Positions 1 to 7,422 of a DNA stretch of 27,518 nt are shown here, piece by piece. Under the pieces are notes generated by a model. The model was not told where the DNA came from and ran no database searches. It saw only the letters and a list, made by a program, of their open reading frames with translations. A program made the position numbers and the translations under genes. This DNA comes from an uncultured Collinsella sp. (GTDB lineage: Bacteria > Actinomycetota > Coriobacteriia > Coriobacteriales > Coriobacteriaceae): NCBI GenBank assembly GCA_902496775.1, contig CABVCF010000018.1, positions 1 through 27,518 on the forward strand, written 5' to 3'. Numbering within the stretch: position 1 is the first letter of the stretch; the number at the start of each line of letters is the position of its first letter.

Positions 1-2376
1 GAGCAGCCTGCGGGACGCTCATATGGCGTGGTCTGGAAACTCTTTGGCGAGGACCCGCATGAATCATGCTATGTCGTCGAATTCGTCGGCAAAAGCCATG
101 TGTCGCTTTTGGGCTACGTGAGCGTTTCGGGTGAGGTCTATAAGATGGACCGTCCCGTTAACGAAGTATCGCTGCCCGACGATCCCGACATGCAGCTGAT
201 TCTTGACGAGTCCGATTCCAACATCGGTGAGATTGCAGTCAGGGGTACCGATGGGACGATGCGCTCCCGGGCGCGAGTCATCGGCTCTCCCGAAGGCCCC
301 ATGCGCGAGCAGTCCGATCACGAGACATGGAATTCGGCCCGCTCCCTTCCTTACGGCGAGTTCATGGCGTCGATGTTCCTGCGCTACGTGATATTTGCCA
401 ACTCCGAAAGCGCTATTGCGAACACGGCGGGCGTCGACGGTCTCGATGCGGACATGCAAAACGTTGTCGACAAGATCAAGCTCGTAAAGTTGCCCGAGCC
501 GGTCGAGGTGTTTTTGGGCTTTAACACGGCACCGCTCCCCGATGCTATCGAGACGCTGCTCTACCGCGTTGACCATGCCGAGAATCCGAGCGGTATCGAG
601 CGCTATGCCGCCACCCTTATGAGCGAAATTGACTTGCCCCGCCTGCGCACCATCGCTGCCAAGTCCGAGATGAGCTTGGCTCGCATTGATCGCTCAAAGC
701 TTTTCTATCTCAATTTTGACCGTAGCCTGCTGGACCAGGACGAGATTGACATGCTGCTTGCCATCGAGTGCCGTCTCAACCGCCTCTCTGGCATCCTCGA
801 GCGCATCGGGGCCGGATTGGCCCCTGCGGCATCCTCGCCGAGCCTTGAGGGCTGCGCGCGCTTTGATGCATGGCATATCGCCAAGACGACCAACGATGTT
901 CCCCGACTGCTCGATACGGCCTCGAGCGATAACCCGTGGGGCAAACCGGGTACGGTGGCTTGCCAGCCGGGCGGTGAGTGGGATGTGCGTACCCGCTTCG
1001 CGCGTATTGTCGAGGCGCTTAACGTGGTCACACGGCTCGACTATACCTATCGGGCAAACGTTGCCGAGGGGATTATGCTCGTTCGGTTTGGGCGGTCTGT
1101 CGTGGATGCCATGCCACAACGTGAATACGACGCTCAGGATGACGCCTGGCGCGAGTTGGACGAGGGCATGCGCGCGATCTGGGCCGCGGAGCACGATGCG
1201 CGCGTGGCACTTACGCTTGCGGCAGCGTGTTTTGCCGCGGGCACCTGCATCACGCGCTGCTATGTGCAGATTGCTGCTCCCGACAGTGAGCAGGGCGAGC
1301 GCGTTGTCGCAACGTATTTTTTTGGGCGCGCGGCCTATCTGGCCGATTGCGTGCCTGTCGCCAAGGATCTTGAGAGCATGGACATGGACGATATGCCGTG
1401 CAAGCGTGTGCTTGAGGCGTATGAGTCAACCGCTCCGGAGACGATTGAGCCTGCGGAGGTTCATGCTCGTCCGCGTGATGACCATCGCACGCTGCCGCCG
1501 GCGCTGCGCGATCTGCTGCTTGCCGATACGGCTGACGAGTTGGAGGTCATGGAAGAGGACGACGACCCATACGTGGCCCGTGTTGTTGAATTGCGCGAGC
1601 AGGCAAAAGTTGACCGTACAGGTGCTTTTGAAGGCTTTTCCCGTCTTGTCGAGGAGTTGGAGGCTAAGTGCGCCGTCGCCGAGCTTTTGGCGACAGGTCC
1701 GGTTCAAACGCAGTTTTGCGATAACCAGCTGGTGCGCATGGTGCTACCGGTGTTGGAAGAAGACCGCTCTGTGCGAATCCTTCGTGCGCCCGATGCGCTG
1801 TACTTTGCCCAGCACGAGATCTGCAGTTTTTACGCCGAGCAAGAGGACTTTGAACGAGCGCTGCCCGAGGTGCGCCATCTTTACGATCTGGCGCGCTCGT
1901 CCATGCAATCGCACTTTGCGCTCATCAACGTGCTTGCGCGTCTGGAGCGTTTTGACGAGATTATCGAGGTGGCGCGCCACGGCCTACGTATTGCCAGCGA
2001 TCGTTCTGCAATCGGCTACCTGTTCTATCGCTTGGCGTTTGCCTATTGGAATTGCGATCAGCTCGGCCTGGCGCTGGCTTGTTACCGTCTGGTGCCGCGC
2101 GGCGAGGAGTCGGGCAGTAGTGCGCTGGAAGAAATGCAGGGCCTTATGAATGAGATGGGCGTCAGCGAGCCTCCGACGTTCGAGGAAGCGGTCGAGACCA
2201 TCCGCAAGGCTGGACTCGAGCTGCCGCCAGTGTCCGCCGTGACGAATCAGCTGGCAGATGCCGCTGTGCAACTGGTCGACAACGGCTTCTTTTTCCTGGC
2301 ACGCGGTTGCATCTTCCAAATGTGGCGCACCATGGGCAACGACGAGCTCGGCTCCCTCAACCGCTCGCTGGGGTAG
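1..2376 (+). CDS. Large hypothetical protein with C-terminal TPR-like helices (5' end outside window)
   Basis: The reading frame is open from base 1, so the gene begins upstream; the first in-frame GTG at 28 has no convincing ribosome binding site and is probably internal. About 791 residues are visible. I recognise no catalytic motif, signal peptide or membrane segment. The first 300 residues are mixed alpha/beta. An acidic linker (ELEVMEEDDDP) lies near residue 515. The region from about 595 to 700 has paired amphipathic helices (for example FYAEQEDFERALPEVRHLYD and FYRLAFAYWNCDQLGLALAC) with the spacing and small/aromatic residues typical of tetratricopeptide repeats. That suggests a protein-protein interaction scaffold, but function is unknown. 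It ends at TAG 2374-2376, about 90 bases before a tRNA gene. The gene call is firm; the TPR assignment is by eye. Confidence 0.8.
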   Translation, partial: EQPAGRSYGVVWKLFGEDPHESCYVVEFVGKSHVSLLGYVSVSGEVYKMDRPVNEVSLPDDPDMQLILDESDSNIGEIAVRGTDGTMRSRARVIGSPEGPMREQSDHETWNSARSLPYGEFMASMFLRYVIFANSESAIANTAGVDGLDADMQNVVDKIKLVKLPEPVEVFLGFNTAPLPDAIETLLYRVDHAENPSGIERYAATLMSEIDLPRLRTIAAKSEMSLARIDRSKLFYLNFDRSLLDQDEIDMLLAIECRLNRLSGILERIGAGLAPAASSPSLEGCARFDAWHIAKTTNDVPRLLDTASSDNPWGKPGTVACQPGGEWDVRTRFARIVEALNVVTRLDYTYRANVAEGIMLVRFGRSVVDAMPQREYDAQDDAWRELDEGMRAIWAAEHDARVALTLAAACFAAGTCITRCYVQIAAPDSEQGERVVATYFFGRAAYLADCVPVAKDLESMDMDDMPCKRVLEAYESTAPETIEPAEVHARPRDDHRTLPPALRDLLLADTADELEVMEEDDDPYVARVVELREQAKVDRTGAFEGFSRLVEELEAKCAVAELLATGPVQTQFCDNQLVRMVLPVLEEDRSVRILRAPDALYFAQHEICSFYAEQEDFERALPEVRHLYDLARSSMQSHFALINVLARLERFDEIIEVARHGLRIASDRSAIGYLFYRLAFAYWNCDQLGLALACYRLVPRGEESGSSALEEMQGLMNEMGVSEPPTFEEAVETIRKAGLELPPVSAVTNQLADAAVQLVDNGFFFLARGCIFQMWRTMGNDELGSLNRSLG

Positions 2377-2424
2377 GCGAAGCCTCCAAGGGGGAAAGGA
2401 TGCTAGGCAATTAAAAATTTCCTC

Positions 2425-2453
2425 TTGCCCATCCTTGGCTGTTTGGTTACTAT
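2425..2453 (+). promoter_or_regulatory. Promoter of tRNA-Ser
   Basis: A -35 like TTGCCC (2425-2430) and a -10 like TACTAT (2448-2453) are separated by 17 bases. Transcription would start about 8 bases before the tRNA. The -35 sits inside an imperfect inverted repeat (AAGGATG 2396-2402 with CATCCTT 2430-2436; GGCAA 2406-2410 with TTGCC 2425-2429), which may be chance or the weak end of the upstream transcript. Confidence 0.5.
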
Positions 2454-2467
2454 AGAACGGCTGTTAC

Positions 2468-2558
2468 GGAGAGCTGACCGAGAGGCCGAAGGTGCTCGCC
2501 TGCTAAGCGAGTATGCCCCAAAAGGGCATCTGGGGTTCGAATCCCCAGCTCTCCGCCA
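2468..2558 (+). tRNA. tRNA-Ser (anticodon GCU), CCA encoded
   Basis: The acceptor stem GGAGAGC (2468-2474) pairs with GCTCTCC (2548-2554), followed by discriminator G and an encoded CCA (2556-2558). The anticodon stem CTCGC/GCGAG (2495-2499/2507-2511) carries the loop CTGCTAA with anticodon GCT at 2502-2504, which reads AGC/AGU serine codons. A long variable arm (about 2512-2531, GCCC...GGGC) is typical of tRNA-Ser. The T arm is TGGGG-TTCGAAT-CCCCA. All elements of a class II tRNA are present, so it looks functional. Its 3' end and terminator are copied 190 bases downstream. Confidence 0.96.
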
Positions 2559-2630
2559 GTATGAATTTGAAGAAGGGTCCCATTTGGGGCCCTTTTTTGT
2601 GCGGAGAAAGGAGGCTGGGGATTCGAACCC
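2541..2630 (+). repeat. Repeat copy 1: tRNA-Ser 3' end, terminator and inverted T-arm fragment
   Basis: This unit holds the last 18 bases of the tRNA, the terminator, and then CTGGGGATTCGAACCC (2615-2630), which is the reverse complement of the tRNA's own T arm (GGGTTCGAATCCCCAG). The same order recurs at 2731-2821. The first 58 bases of the two copies match at about 53 positions. Confidence 0.8.
2573..2598 (+). terminator. Intrinsic terminator of tRNA-Ser
   Basis: The stem AAGGGTCCC (2573-2581) pairs with GGGGCCCTT (2586-2594), with one U-G pair and a 4-base loop, and runs into a tract of six T. Confidence 0.85.
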
Positions 2631-2744
2631 GAGAGGGCACGGGCGTTAAGCAAACGCGAAAGCGTTTGTAGCCCGTGGGCGAAAAGCCGCCAGGCTTTGA
2701 AGCCGGAGGGCATGCGTAGCATGCCCGGACATCCCCAGCTCTCC
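2610..2744 (+). ncRNA. Candidate multi-hairpin structured RNA or palindromic element of unknown function
   Basis: A closing stem can form between 2610-2621 (GGAGGCTGGGGA) and 2732-2744 (TCCCCAGCTCTCC), with one bulge. Inside it are four or five local hairpins: CACGGGC/GCCCGTG (2638-2644/2671-2677) enclosing CAAACGC-GAAA-GCGTTTG (2651-2668); GGC-GAAAA-GCC (2678-2688); GGCT-TTGA-AGCC (2693-2704); and GGGCATGC-GTA-GCATGCCC (2708-2726). Two hairpins have GNRA-like loops. An intrinsic terminator follows at 2763. No ORF explains it. It may be a transcribed RNA, or DNA debris from a palindromic insertion next to the tRNA. I could not match it to a known family. Confidence 0.4.
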
Positions 2745-2821
2745 GCCAGTTTAACTTTAAAGAAGGGTCCCATCTGGGGCCCTTTTTTATTATCGAGAAA
2801 GGGCGCTGGGGATTCGAACCC
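2731..2821 (+). repeat. Repeat copy 2: tRNA-Ser 3' end, terminator and inverted T-arm fragment
   Basis: This is a direct copy of 2541-2630, offset by 190 bases. It starts with the tRNA 3' end including CCA (to 2748), then a second terminator (2763-2788), then a second inverted T-arm fragment CTGGGGATTCGAACCC (2806-2821). No intact tRNA body precedes this copy. It is either a decayed duplicate tRNA or an att-like duplication. Confidence 0.8.
2763..2788 (+). terminator. Second copy of the tRNA-Ser terminator
   Basis: AAGGGTCCC (2763-2771) pairs with GGGGCCCTT (2776-2784), then a run of six T. It is nearly identical to the terminator at 2573-2598. Confidence 0.75.
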
Positions 2822-2824
2822 TCA

Positions 2825-2856
2825 AAAAAAGAGGCATCCTTTCGGACGCCTCCTTT
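2825..2856 (-). terminator. Intrinsic terminator of the D,D-carboxypeptidase gene
   Basis: Read on the minus strand, GAGGCGTCC-GAAA-GGATGCCTC is a stable stem followed by seven T. It lies about 25 bases after the stop codon of the minus-strand gene. Confidence 0.85.
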
Positions 2857-2880
2857 CAGTGAGCTTATTATTCTTGCGCC

Positions 2881-4221
2881 CTACACCTCGGGCGCCTTGG
2901 CGACGGTCTCGCTTTCTGCCGTGAGTGGGCGGTTGTCGATGCGGCGGCCCAGGCGATCGAGCTTCACGAGTAGCCACTCAATGGGATTCGGCTCTGCGCC
3001 TTCCTCGTCAGCAACCAGGTCCATGACGGCGATCTTGGTGCCGTCCTGCTTGAGCGTAACGCTGCCCACCTTGTCGCCCACATGCACCGTGCCCGAAAGA
3101 TCGTCGTAGCTAACCTTTTCGGTCACCTCGCCGGCAAGGGAAAACACGGTCGCTTGCGCCGTAGGATCGGCGAGCGTGGCGTCGATCGTCTTGTCCGTCC
3201 AATCCGTCTGGCTAATGCGTGCCATAAGCGGGTTGCCGTTGGCGGTCTTTTCCTGCGTGTTGGCGATCGCGACCGTGACCTTGTGGCCGTAGTACCAATT
3301 GGCAAGGGTTGCGGTATCGGTAAAGCGCTGGTCGGTGGTGGTGGAGTTCAAAATAACGGTGTAGATCTCGTCGCCATCGCGGTTGTAGGCGCTCGTAAAG
3401 CAATAGCCCGCGTCGTCGGTGGTGCCGGTCTTGCCGCCGATGTTGCCATCTTGGCCCAGCAAATAGTTATGCGTGTCCATGGAATGCGAATGGTCGGTGC
3501 CGTCGGCGCCCGTGACCTCGATCCAGGAATCCTCGCTCGCTACGACCTCGCGGATCGTGTCGTTTTTCATGGCCTCCTGCATCATCAGCGCTACGTCATG
3601 TGCGGTTGAGTGCATATCGCCAGCCCACTCATCAAAGTCCAGACCATGTGGGTTTTCAAAAAGCGTACCGGTGCAGCCGAGCTTCTTAGCGCGCTCGTTC
3701 ATGGCCTTCACAAAGGTGGCCTCGGCGTCTTTGGTCTTAGGGTCGATCTTCTTGCCCACATATTCGGCGAGCACGATGGCGGCGTCGTTGCCCGAGGGAA
3801 TCATCAGGCCGCGCAGCGCCTGCTCCACGGTAAGCTTGTCGCCTTCGAGCAAGCCGGCGGTCGAATTGCCCACGGTGGCTGCGGCGTTGCTCACCGTGAC
3901 CTTCTCGTCCATCTTGCAATTCTCGACGGTTAGGATTGCGGTCATGACCTTGGTGATCGAGGCAATCTTGACCTGCTCATCGGCGCCGCGGGCATAGTAG
4001 ACGGTGCCGTCTTTGCCCATGACGAGGGCATTGGTTGCATCGATATCGGGCAGGTTTTCGGCCGTGATGCCGCGCATATCGGCGGTTTTGCCGCAAACAT
4101 TGTCGGTCGTGAGCACTTGGGCGCCGGCGACGGTGGGCGCGCCAGCGGCAAGGGCGATAGCGCAGACAAAGCCGGCGGCAAGCTGGGCTGAGCGCTTTGC
4201 AAAAGAGGTGAGGGACTTCAC
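2881..4221 (-). CDS. Secreted D-alanyl-D-alanine carboxypeptidase (peptidase S11, DacA/DacF type)
   Basis: This is a penicillin-binding serine carboxypeptidase that trims the terminal D-Ala from peptidoglycan stem peptides outside the cell. All three active-site motifs of the family are visible: SxxK as SITK (ASITKVMT), SxN as SGN (PSGNDA), and KTG (GGKTGTT). The order and spacing are normal. A signal peptide follows the chosen GTG start (AAGFVCAIALAAGAPTVAGA, cleavage near AGA-QV). The C-terminal third matches the beta-rich tail of S11 enzymes. The frame stays open to 4332, but a -10 like TATACT lies within that extension (4261-4266), so GTG 4221 fits better. It is divergent from a VanRS-like system, which may respond to the same envelope stress. 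About 446 residues from GTG. Confidence 0.92.
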   Translation of the reverse strand: MKSLTSFAKRSAQLAAGFVCAIALAAGAPTVAGAQVLTTDNVCGKTADMRGITAENLPDIDATNALVMGKDGTVYYARGADEQVKIASITKVMTAILTVENCKMDEKVTVSNAAATVGNSTAGLLEGDKLTVEQALRGLMIPSGNDAAIVLAEYVGKKIDPKTKDAEATFVKAMNERAKKLGCTGTLFENPHGLDFDEWAGDMHSTAHDVALMMQEAMKNDTIREVVASEDSWIEVTGADGTDHSHSMDTHNYLLGQDGNIGGKTGTTDDAGYCFTSAYNRDGDEIYTVILNSTTTDQRFTDTATLANWYYGHKVTVAIANTQEKTANGNPLMARISQTDWTDKTIDATLADPTAQATVFSLAGEVTEKVSYDDLSGTVHVGDKVGSVTLKQDGTKIAVMDLVADEEGAEPNPIEWLLVKLDRLGRRIDNRPLTAESETVAKAPEV

Positions 4222-4260
4222 GGATTTCGCTTTCGACGGGATGGTCTCTTCTGGAACTAG

Positions 4261-4289
4261 AGTATATCGTTTGCCGGCGTCGGTGATCA
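4261..4289 (-). promoter_or_regulatory. Possible promoter of the D,D-carboxypeptidase gene
   Basis: Minus-strand TATACT (4261-4266) is a good -10. The matching -35 position (around 4284-4289, TGATCA) is poor. The predicted leader to the GTG at 4221 is about 35 bases. Confidence 0.35.
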
Positions 4290-4418
4290 TCGCGTGCGTG
4301 CGTGGCCCACATCCGCGCCCGAACGGGCACAAGGGTGCTTAAGGCCGACTTAATCACCCACGCTTGTTGTGTGTGGCGTGCGTCGCCTCGGGCATAATGG
4401 AGCGCGAGAGGAGCACGC

Positions 4419-5114
4419 ATGAACGAGCGCATTTTGGTAGTTGATGACGAGAAGGCCATCGCTGACTTGGTTGGTATCTACCTTACAAAAGAGGGCTTTG
4501 ATGTCCAGATTGCCTATAGCGGGGCCGATGCTGCCAAGGCGATTTTGGAGCAGGAGTTTGATTTGGCGCTGCTGGATGTCATGCTGCCCGATATCGATGG
4601 GTTTGAGCTGCTGCGTACGATCCGTTCCAGCCATACCTATCCCGTGATCATGCTGACGGCGCGCGATGCCCAGCAAGACAAGATCGAGGGCCTTTCGCTT
4701 GGCGCGGACGATTACGTGGTTAAGCCGTTTCGTCCTCTGGAGCTCATCGCGCGCGTGCACGCTCAGCTTCGCCGCTACACCAGCTACGGTAGCCGCTCGC
4801 AGGTGGCCGAGTCGCCGACCATCCAGCTCGACGGACTGGAGATCAACCGCGATGCTCGTTCCGTAACGGTGGACGGTGCACCGGTACGCCTCACACCCAC
4901 CGAGTATTCAATCTTGCTGTATCTGGTCGAGCATCGCGGCAGTGTGGTGGCCGTGGAGGACCTGTTCCGCGCGGTATGGAACGAGGACTTTATGCCCGGC
5001 TCCAACAATACGGTGATGGTGCACATTCGCCACTTGCGCGAAAAGATCGGCGACGACGCACAAAAGCCGCGCTTTATCAAAAACGTCTGGGGCGTCGGCT
5101 ACATCATCGAATAA
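4419..5114 (+). CDS. OmpR-family response regulator (VanR-like)
   Basis: A DNA-binding response regulator of 231 residues. The receiver domain has the acidic pair D9/D10, phospho-acceptor D53 (LLDVMLPD), T80 and K102 (VVKPF). The C-terminal winged helix (from about 128 to the end) has the OmpR signature regions RLTPTEYSILLYL and NNTVMVHIRHLREKIG, ending GVGYIIE. The start ATG is preceded by GAGAGGAG (4406-4413). The kinase gene follows 26 bases later and resembles VanS closely, so this is likely its partner. VanRS pairs control peptidoglycan precursor genes. Here no vanH/A/X genes are present, so its target is unknown; the divergent D,D-carboxypeptidase is an obvious candidate. Confidence 0.95.
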   Translation: MNERILVVDDEKAIADLVGIYLTKEGFDVQIAYSGADAAKAILEQEFDLALLDVMLPDIDGFELLRTIRSSHTYPVIMLTARDAQQDKIEGLSLGADDYVVKPFRPLELIARVHAQLRRYTSYGSRSQVAESPTIQLDGLEINRDARSVTVDGAPVRLTPTEYSILLYLVEHRGSVVAVEDLFRAVWNEDFMPGSNNTVMVHIRHLREKIGDDAQKPRFIKNVWGVGYIIE

Positions 5115-5140
5115 CGCTTTTCGCTTGTGAGGATCTTGAT

Positions 5141-6379
5141 ATGACAAAAGACGATAGGCAAGCGTTCGAGGTGCCCGATCGACTCTTTGAATACGTGAGG
5201 TCAGTCGTTGACAACCGTGCGCTTGCAACGGTGCTGCTCTTTTTGCTGAGCCTGCTGCTGATTGGCATCGACAACATCGCCGGAATCTTGGCGGTGCTGC
5301 TTATCGGCTTTTTGCTAATCGATCGATTTGAAATTGTGCGTCGGTGCGTGGTGATTGGCGGTGCCGCGTGGGCCATGACGTTGGCGATTGGCGCCATGGT
5401 GCTCGGCGGCATCGAAGGGCCGGTGCTGTTCGATGCCGGCTTTGTATTCAACATGCTTGGCTTTGTGCTGGCGCTTGCCGCGTGCGTGCTGTTCTTGTGT
5501 GGCCGCGCCCTGTACTACCAGGGCTACGAACAGGGCGAGCAGCATGCCGATTGTGTGCTGGCCGCTCGTATTCAAGATCGCCTGATCGATCATCCTGACG
5601 CCTGGGACAACATCGACGGCGACTTCCTGGAGGTCGAGGGCGCGCTCAACCGTGTGCGCGATCGCGAGCGTAAGGTGCAGCAGGCTCTGCGTGACGAGTC
5701 GCATCGCAAGGACGATCTGGTCACGTACTTGGCACATGACCTACGCACCCCGCTTGCCAGTGTGGTGGGCTATCTTTCGCTGCTGCAAGAGGCTCCCGAG
5801 CTGCCGGTTGAGCAACGTGCGCACTTTACGGGCGTGGCTCTCGACAAGGCGCACCGGCTCGATGCGCTCATCGAAGAGTTCTTCGATATCACGCGCTTTG
5901 ACTTCCACGATATCGTGCTCACGCGCGGCTATGTTGATCTGGGGTTGCTGCTGGCTCAGGTGGCTGACGAGTTCTATCCCATCCTCAACGAGCAGCATAA
6001 GGAAGCCCAAGTTGATATTCGCGAGGACCTGACGGTGCTCGTGGATGGCGACAAGATGGCTCGCGTGTTCAACAACATCATGAAAAACGCCGTCGCCTAT
6101 AGCTATGAGGGCTCGACTATCACGATCGAGGCCGGGCGCCAAGACGATGGCGGCGTGTGCGTGCGCTTTATCAATCAGGGTGATCCGATCCCGGCGGCTA
6201 AGCTCAAGGTGATCTTTGAGAAATTCTATCGCCTGGATGCGGCGCGTGCGACCAATCGCGGTGGTGCCGGTCTGGGCCTTGCTATTGCCAAGGAGATCAT
6301 CGCGGCACACGGCGGTACCGTTGCATGTGAATCGACGCCCGAACACACGATATTCACCATCGAGCTGCCCGCCGCATAG
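5141..6379 (+). CDS. Sensor histidine kinase (VanS-like)
   Basis: Start ATG 5141 follows TGAGGA with 7-base spacing; the frame is open further upstream but overlaps the regulator. The protein has about 412 residues. Two hydrophobic hairpins (residues about 27-66 and 70-125) give roughly four membrane helices with very short outside loops, so there is no large extracellular sensor domain. The dimerisation box YLAHDLRTPLASVVGYL holds the phosphorylated histidine H199. The ATPase has an N box (FNNIMKNAVAYS), an F box (IFEKFYRLDAARA) and a G2 box (GGAGLGLAIAKEII). These strings closely resemble VanS proteins as I remember them. It probably senses envelope or cell-wall status and phosphorylates the preceding regulator. 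The ligand is unknown. Confidence 0.94.
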   Translation: MTKDDRQAFEVPDRLFEYVRSVVDNRALATVLLFLLSLLLIGIDNIAGILAVLLIGFLLIDRFEIVRRCVVIGGAAWAMTLAIGAMVLGGIEGPVLFDAGFVFNMLGFVLALAACVLFLCGRALYYQGYEQGEQHADCVLAARIQDRLIDHPDAWDNIDGDFLEVEGALNRVRDRERKVQQALRDESHRKDDLVTYLAHDLRTPLASVVGYLSLLQEAPELPVEQRAHFTGVALDKAHRLDALIEEFFDITRFDFHDIVLTRGYVDLGLLLAQVADEFYPILNEQHKEAQVDIREDLTVLVDGDKMARVFNNIMKNAVAYSYEGSTITIEAGRQDDGGVCVRFINQGDPIPAAKLKVIFEKFYRLDAARATNRGGAGLGLAIAKEIIAAHGGTVACESTPEHTIFTIELPAA

Positions 6380-6400
6380 CCAGCGTGCCCTTACAAACAC

Positions 6401-6427
6401 TTGACAATGCGCTCACGTGCATATGAG
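6401..6427 (+). promoter_or_regulatory. Possible promoter upstream of pstB
   Basis: A consensus -35 TTGACA (6401-6406) is present. The best -10 is TATGAG (6422-6427), with a short 15-base spacer. The 103-base gap after the kinase gene supports a separate start. Confidence 0.35.
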
Positions 6428-6482
6428 CCGCGATTTCTACTATCGATACTGCTGAATTGATATTGATGTGGAGGTATGCGGT

Positions 6483-7358
6483 ATGACGGCTGCTGCGGCT
6501 GTGGAGCCCACGGAGCTTGAAGAACTCATGAAAGCGCAGGCCGAGGCCGCGCACGAGCGCGAGGTTGGGGATGCGACTCGTCCCACGGCAGAGGATCTTG
6601 CCGCCTCGCCGACGCGCATCGACGTCGAGGGCCTCGACCTGTTCTATGGCGACCATCATGCGCTCAAGGACGTGAATATCAAGATCCGCGACAAGCAGAT
6701 CACCTCGTTTATCGGGCCTTCGGGCTGCGGAAAGTCCACGTTGCTGCGCTGCTTTAACCGCATGAACGACGGCATCAAGGATTGCCGCATCGAGGGCAAG
6801 ATTGCGCTCGATGGTCAAGATATCCTGGGCGATTACGACATCTGCCGTTTGCGCCAGCGCGTGGGCATGGTGTTTCAGCGCCCCAACCCGTTTCCCATGA
6901 GCATCTACGACAACGTCGCGTATGGTCCGCGCGGCATGGGCGTGCGCGATCGCGCCGTGCTCGACGAGCTGGTCGAAGACTCCCTGCGTCGCGCCGCCCT
7001 GTGGGACGAGGTCAAGGACAAGCTCAAAGAATCGGGTCTGGGTCTTTCGGGTGGACAGCAGCAGCGCCTGTGCATCGCCCGTGCGCTGGCCGTGCAGCCC
7101 GACATTCTGCTGATGGACGAACCGACCTCGGCGCTCGATCCCGTATCGACGCTGGTGGTGGAGCAGCTGGCCTGCGAGCTCAGGGAGACCTGCACGCTGG
7201 CGGTCGTTACGCACAACATGCAGCAGGCTGCGCGCATCTCCGACTCGGTCGCGTTCTTTTTGCTGGGCGAGCTGGTGGAGCATGCGCCCACTGCCCGGCT
7301 CTTCAAAAACCCGATCGATCCGCGCACGGCGGATTATTTGACGGGACGTTTTGGCTGA
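6483..7358 (+). CDS. pstB: Phosphate ABC transporter ATP-binding protein PstB
   Basis: The ATPase subunit that powers PstSCAB high-affinity phosphate import at the inner face of the membrane. Walker A is GPSGCGKST, followed by the PstB hallmark LLRCFNRMND. The Q loop is VGMVFQRPNPFPMSIYDNVA, the ABC signature LSGGQQQRL, Walker B LLMDEPTSALDP, and the switch histidine lies in VVTHNMQQAARISD. The start ATG 6483 has GGAGGT (6470-6475) at good spacing. An N-terminal extension of about 40 residues, rich in Ala and Glu, precedes the usual PstB start. pstS, pstC, pstA and phoU are not in the window; upstream is an unrelated kinase. A PhoP/PhoR-like pair follows, which supports a role in phosphate response. 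Confidence 0.95.
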   Translation: MTAAAAVEPTELEELMKAQAEAAHEREVGDATRPTAEDLAASPTRIDVEGLDLFYGDHHALKDVNIKIRDKQITSFIGPSGCGKSTLLRCFNRMNDGIKDCRIEGKIALDGQDILGDYDICRLRQRVGMVFQRPNPFPMSIYDNVAYGPRGMGVRDRAVLDELVEDSLRRAALWDEVKDKLKESGLGLSGGQQQRLCIARALAVQPDILLMDEPTSALDPVSTLVVEQLACELRETCTLAVVTHNMQQAARISDSVAFFLLGELVEHAPTARLFKNPIDPRTADYLTGRFG

Positions 7359-7422
7359 TACCATCTAGTAAAGGTACCTTTAGGGTTAAGATGCGGTCAT
7401 GCCGGCCGCAAAGGGGTTCAAC

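Noticed and set aside
686..2149. A 487-codon frame on the plus strand inside the first gene
   Set aside because: An out-of-phase shadow with Arg/Ser/Cys-rich sequence; the other frame is open throughout and protein-like.
2600..2760. A second tRNA, tRNA-Sec or tmRNA in the repeat region
   Set aside because: A T-arm-like string and a CTTCAAA string occur on the minus strand, but acceptor, D and anticodon stems do not form with correct lengths, and the T stem has a mismatch. It is too short for tmRNA.
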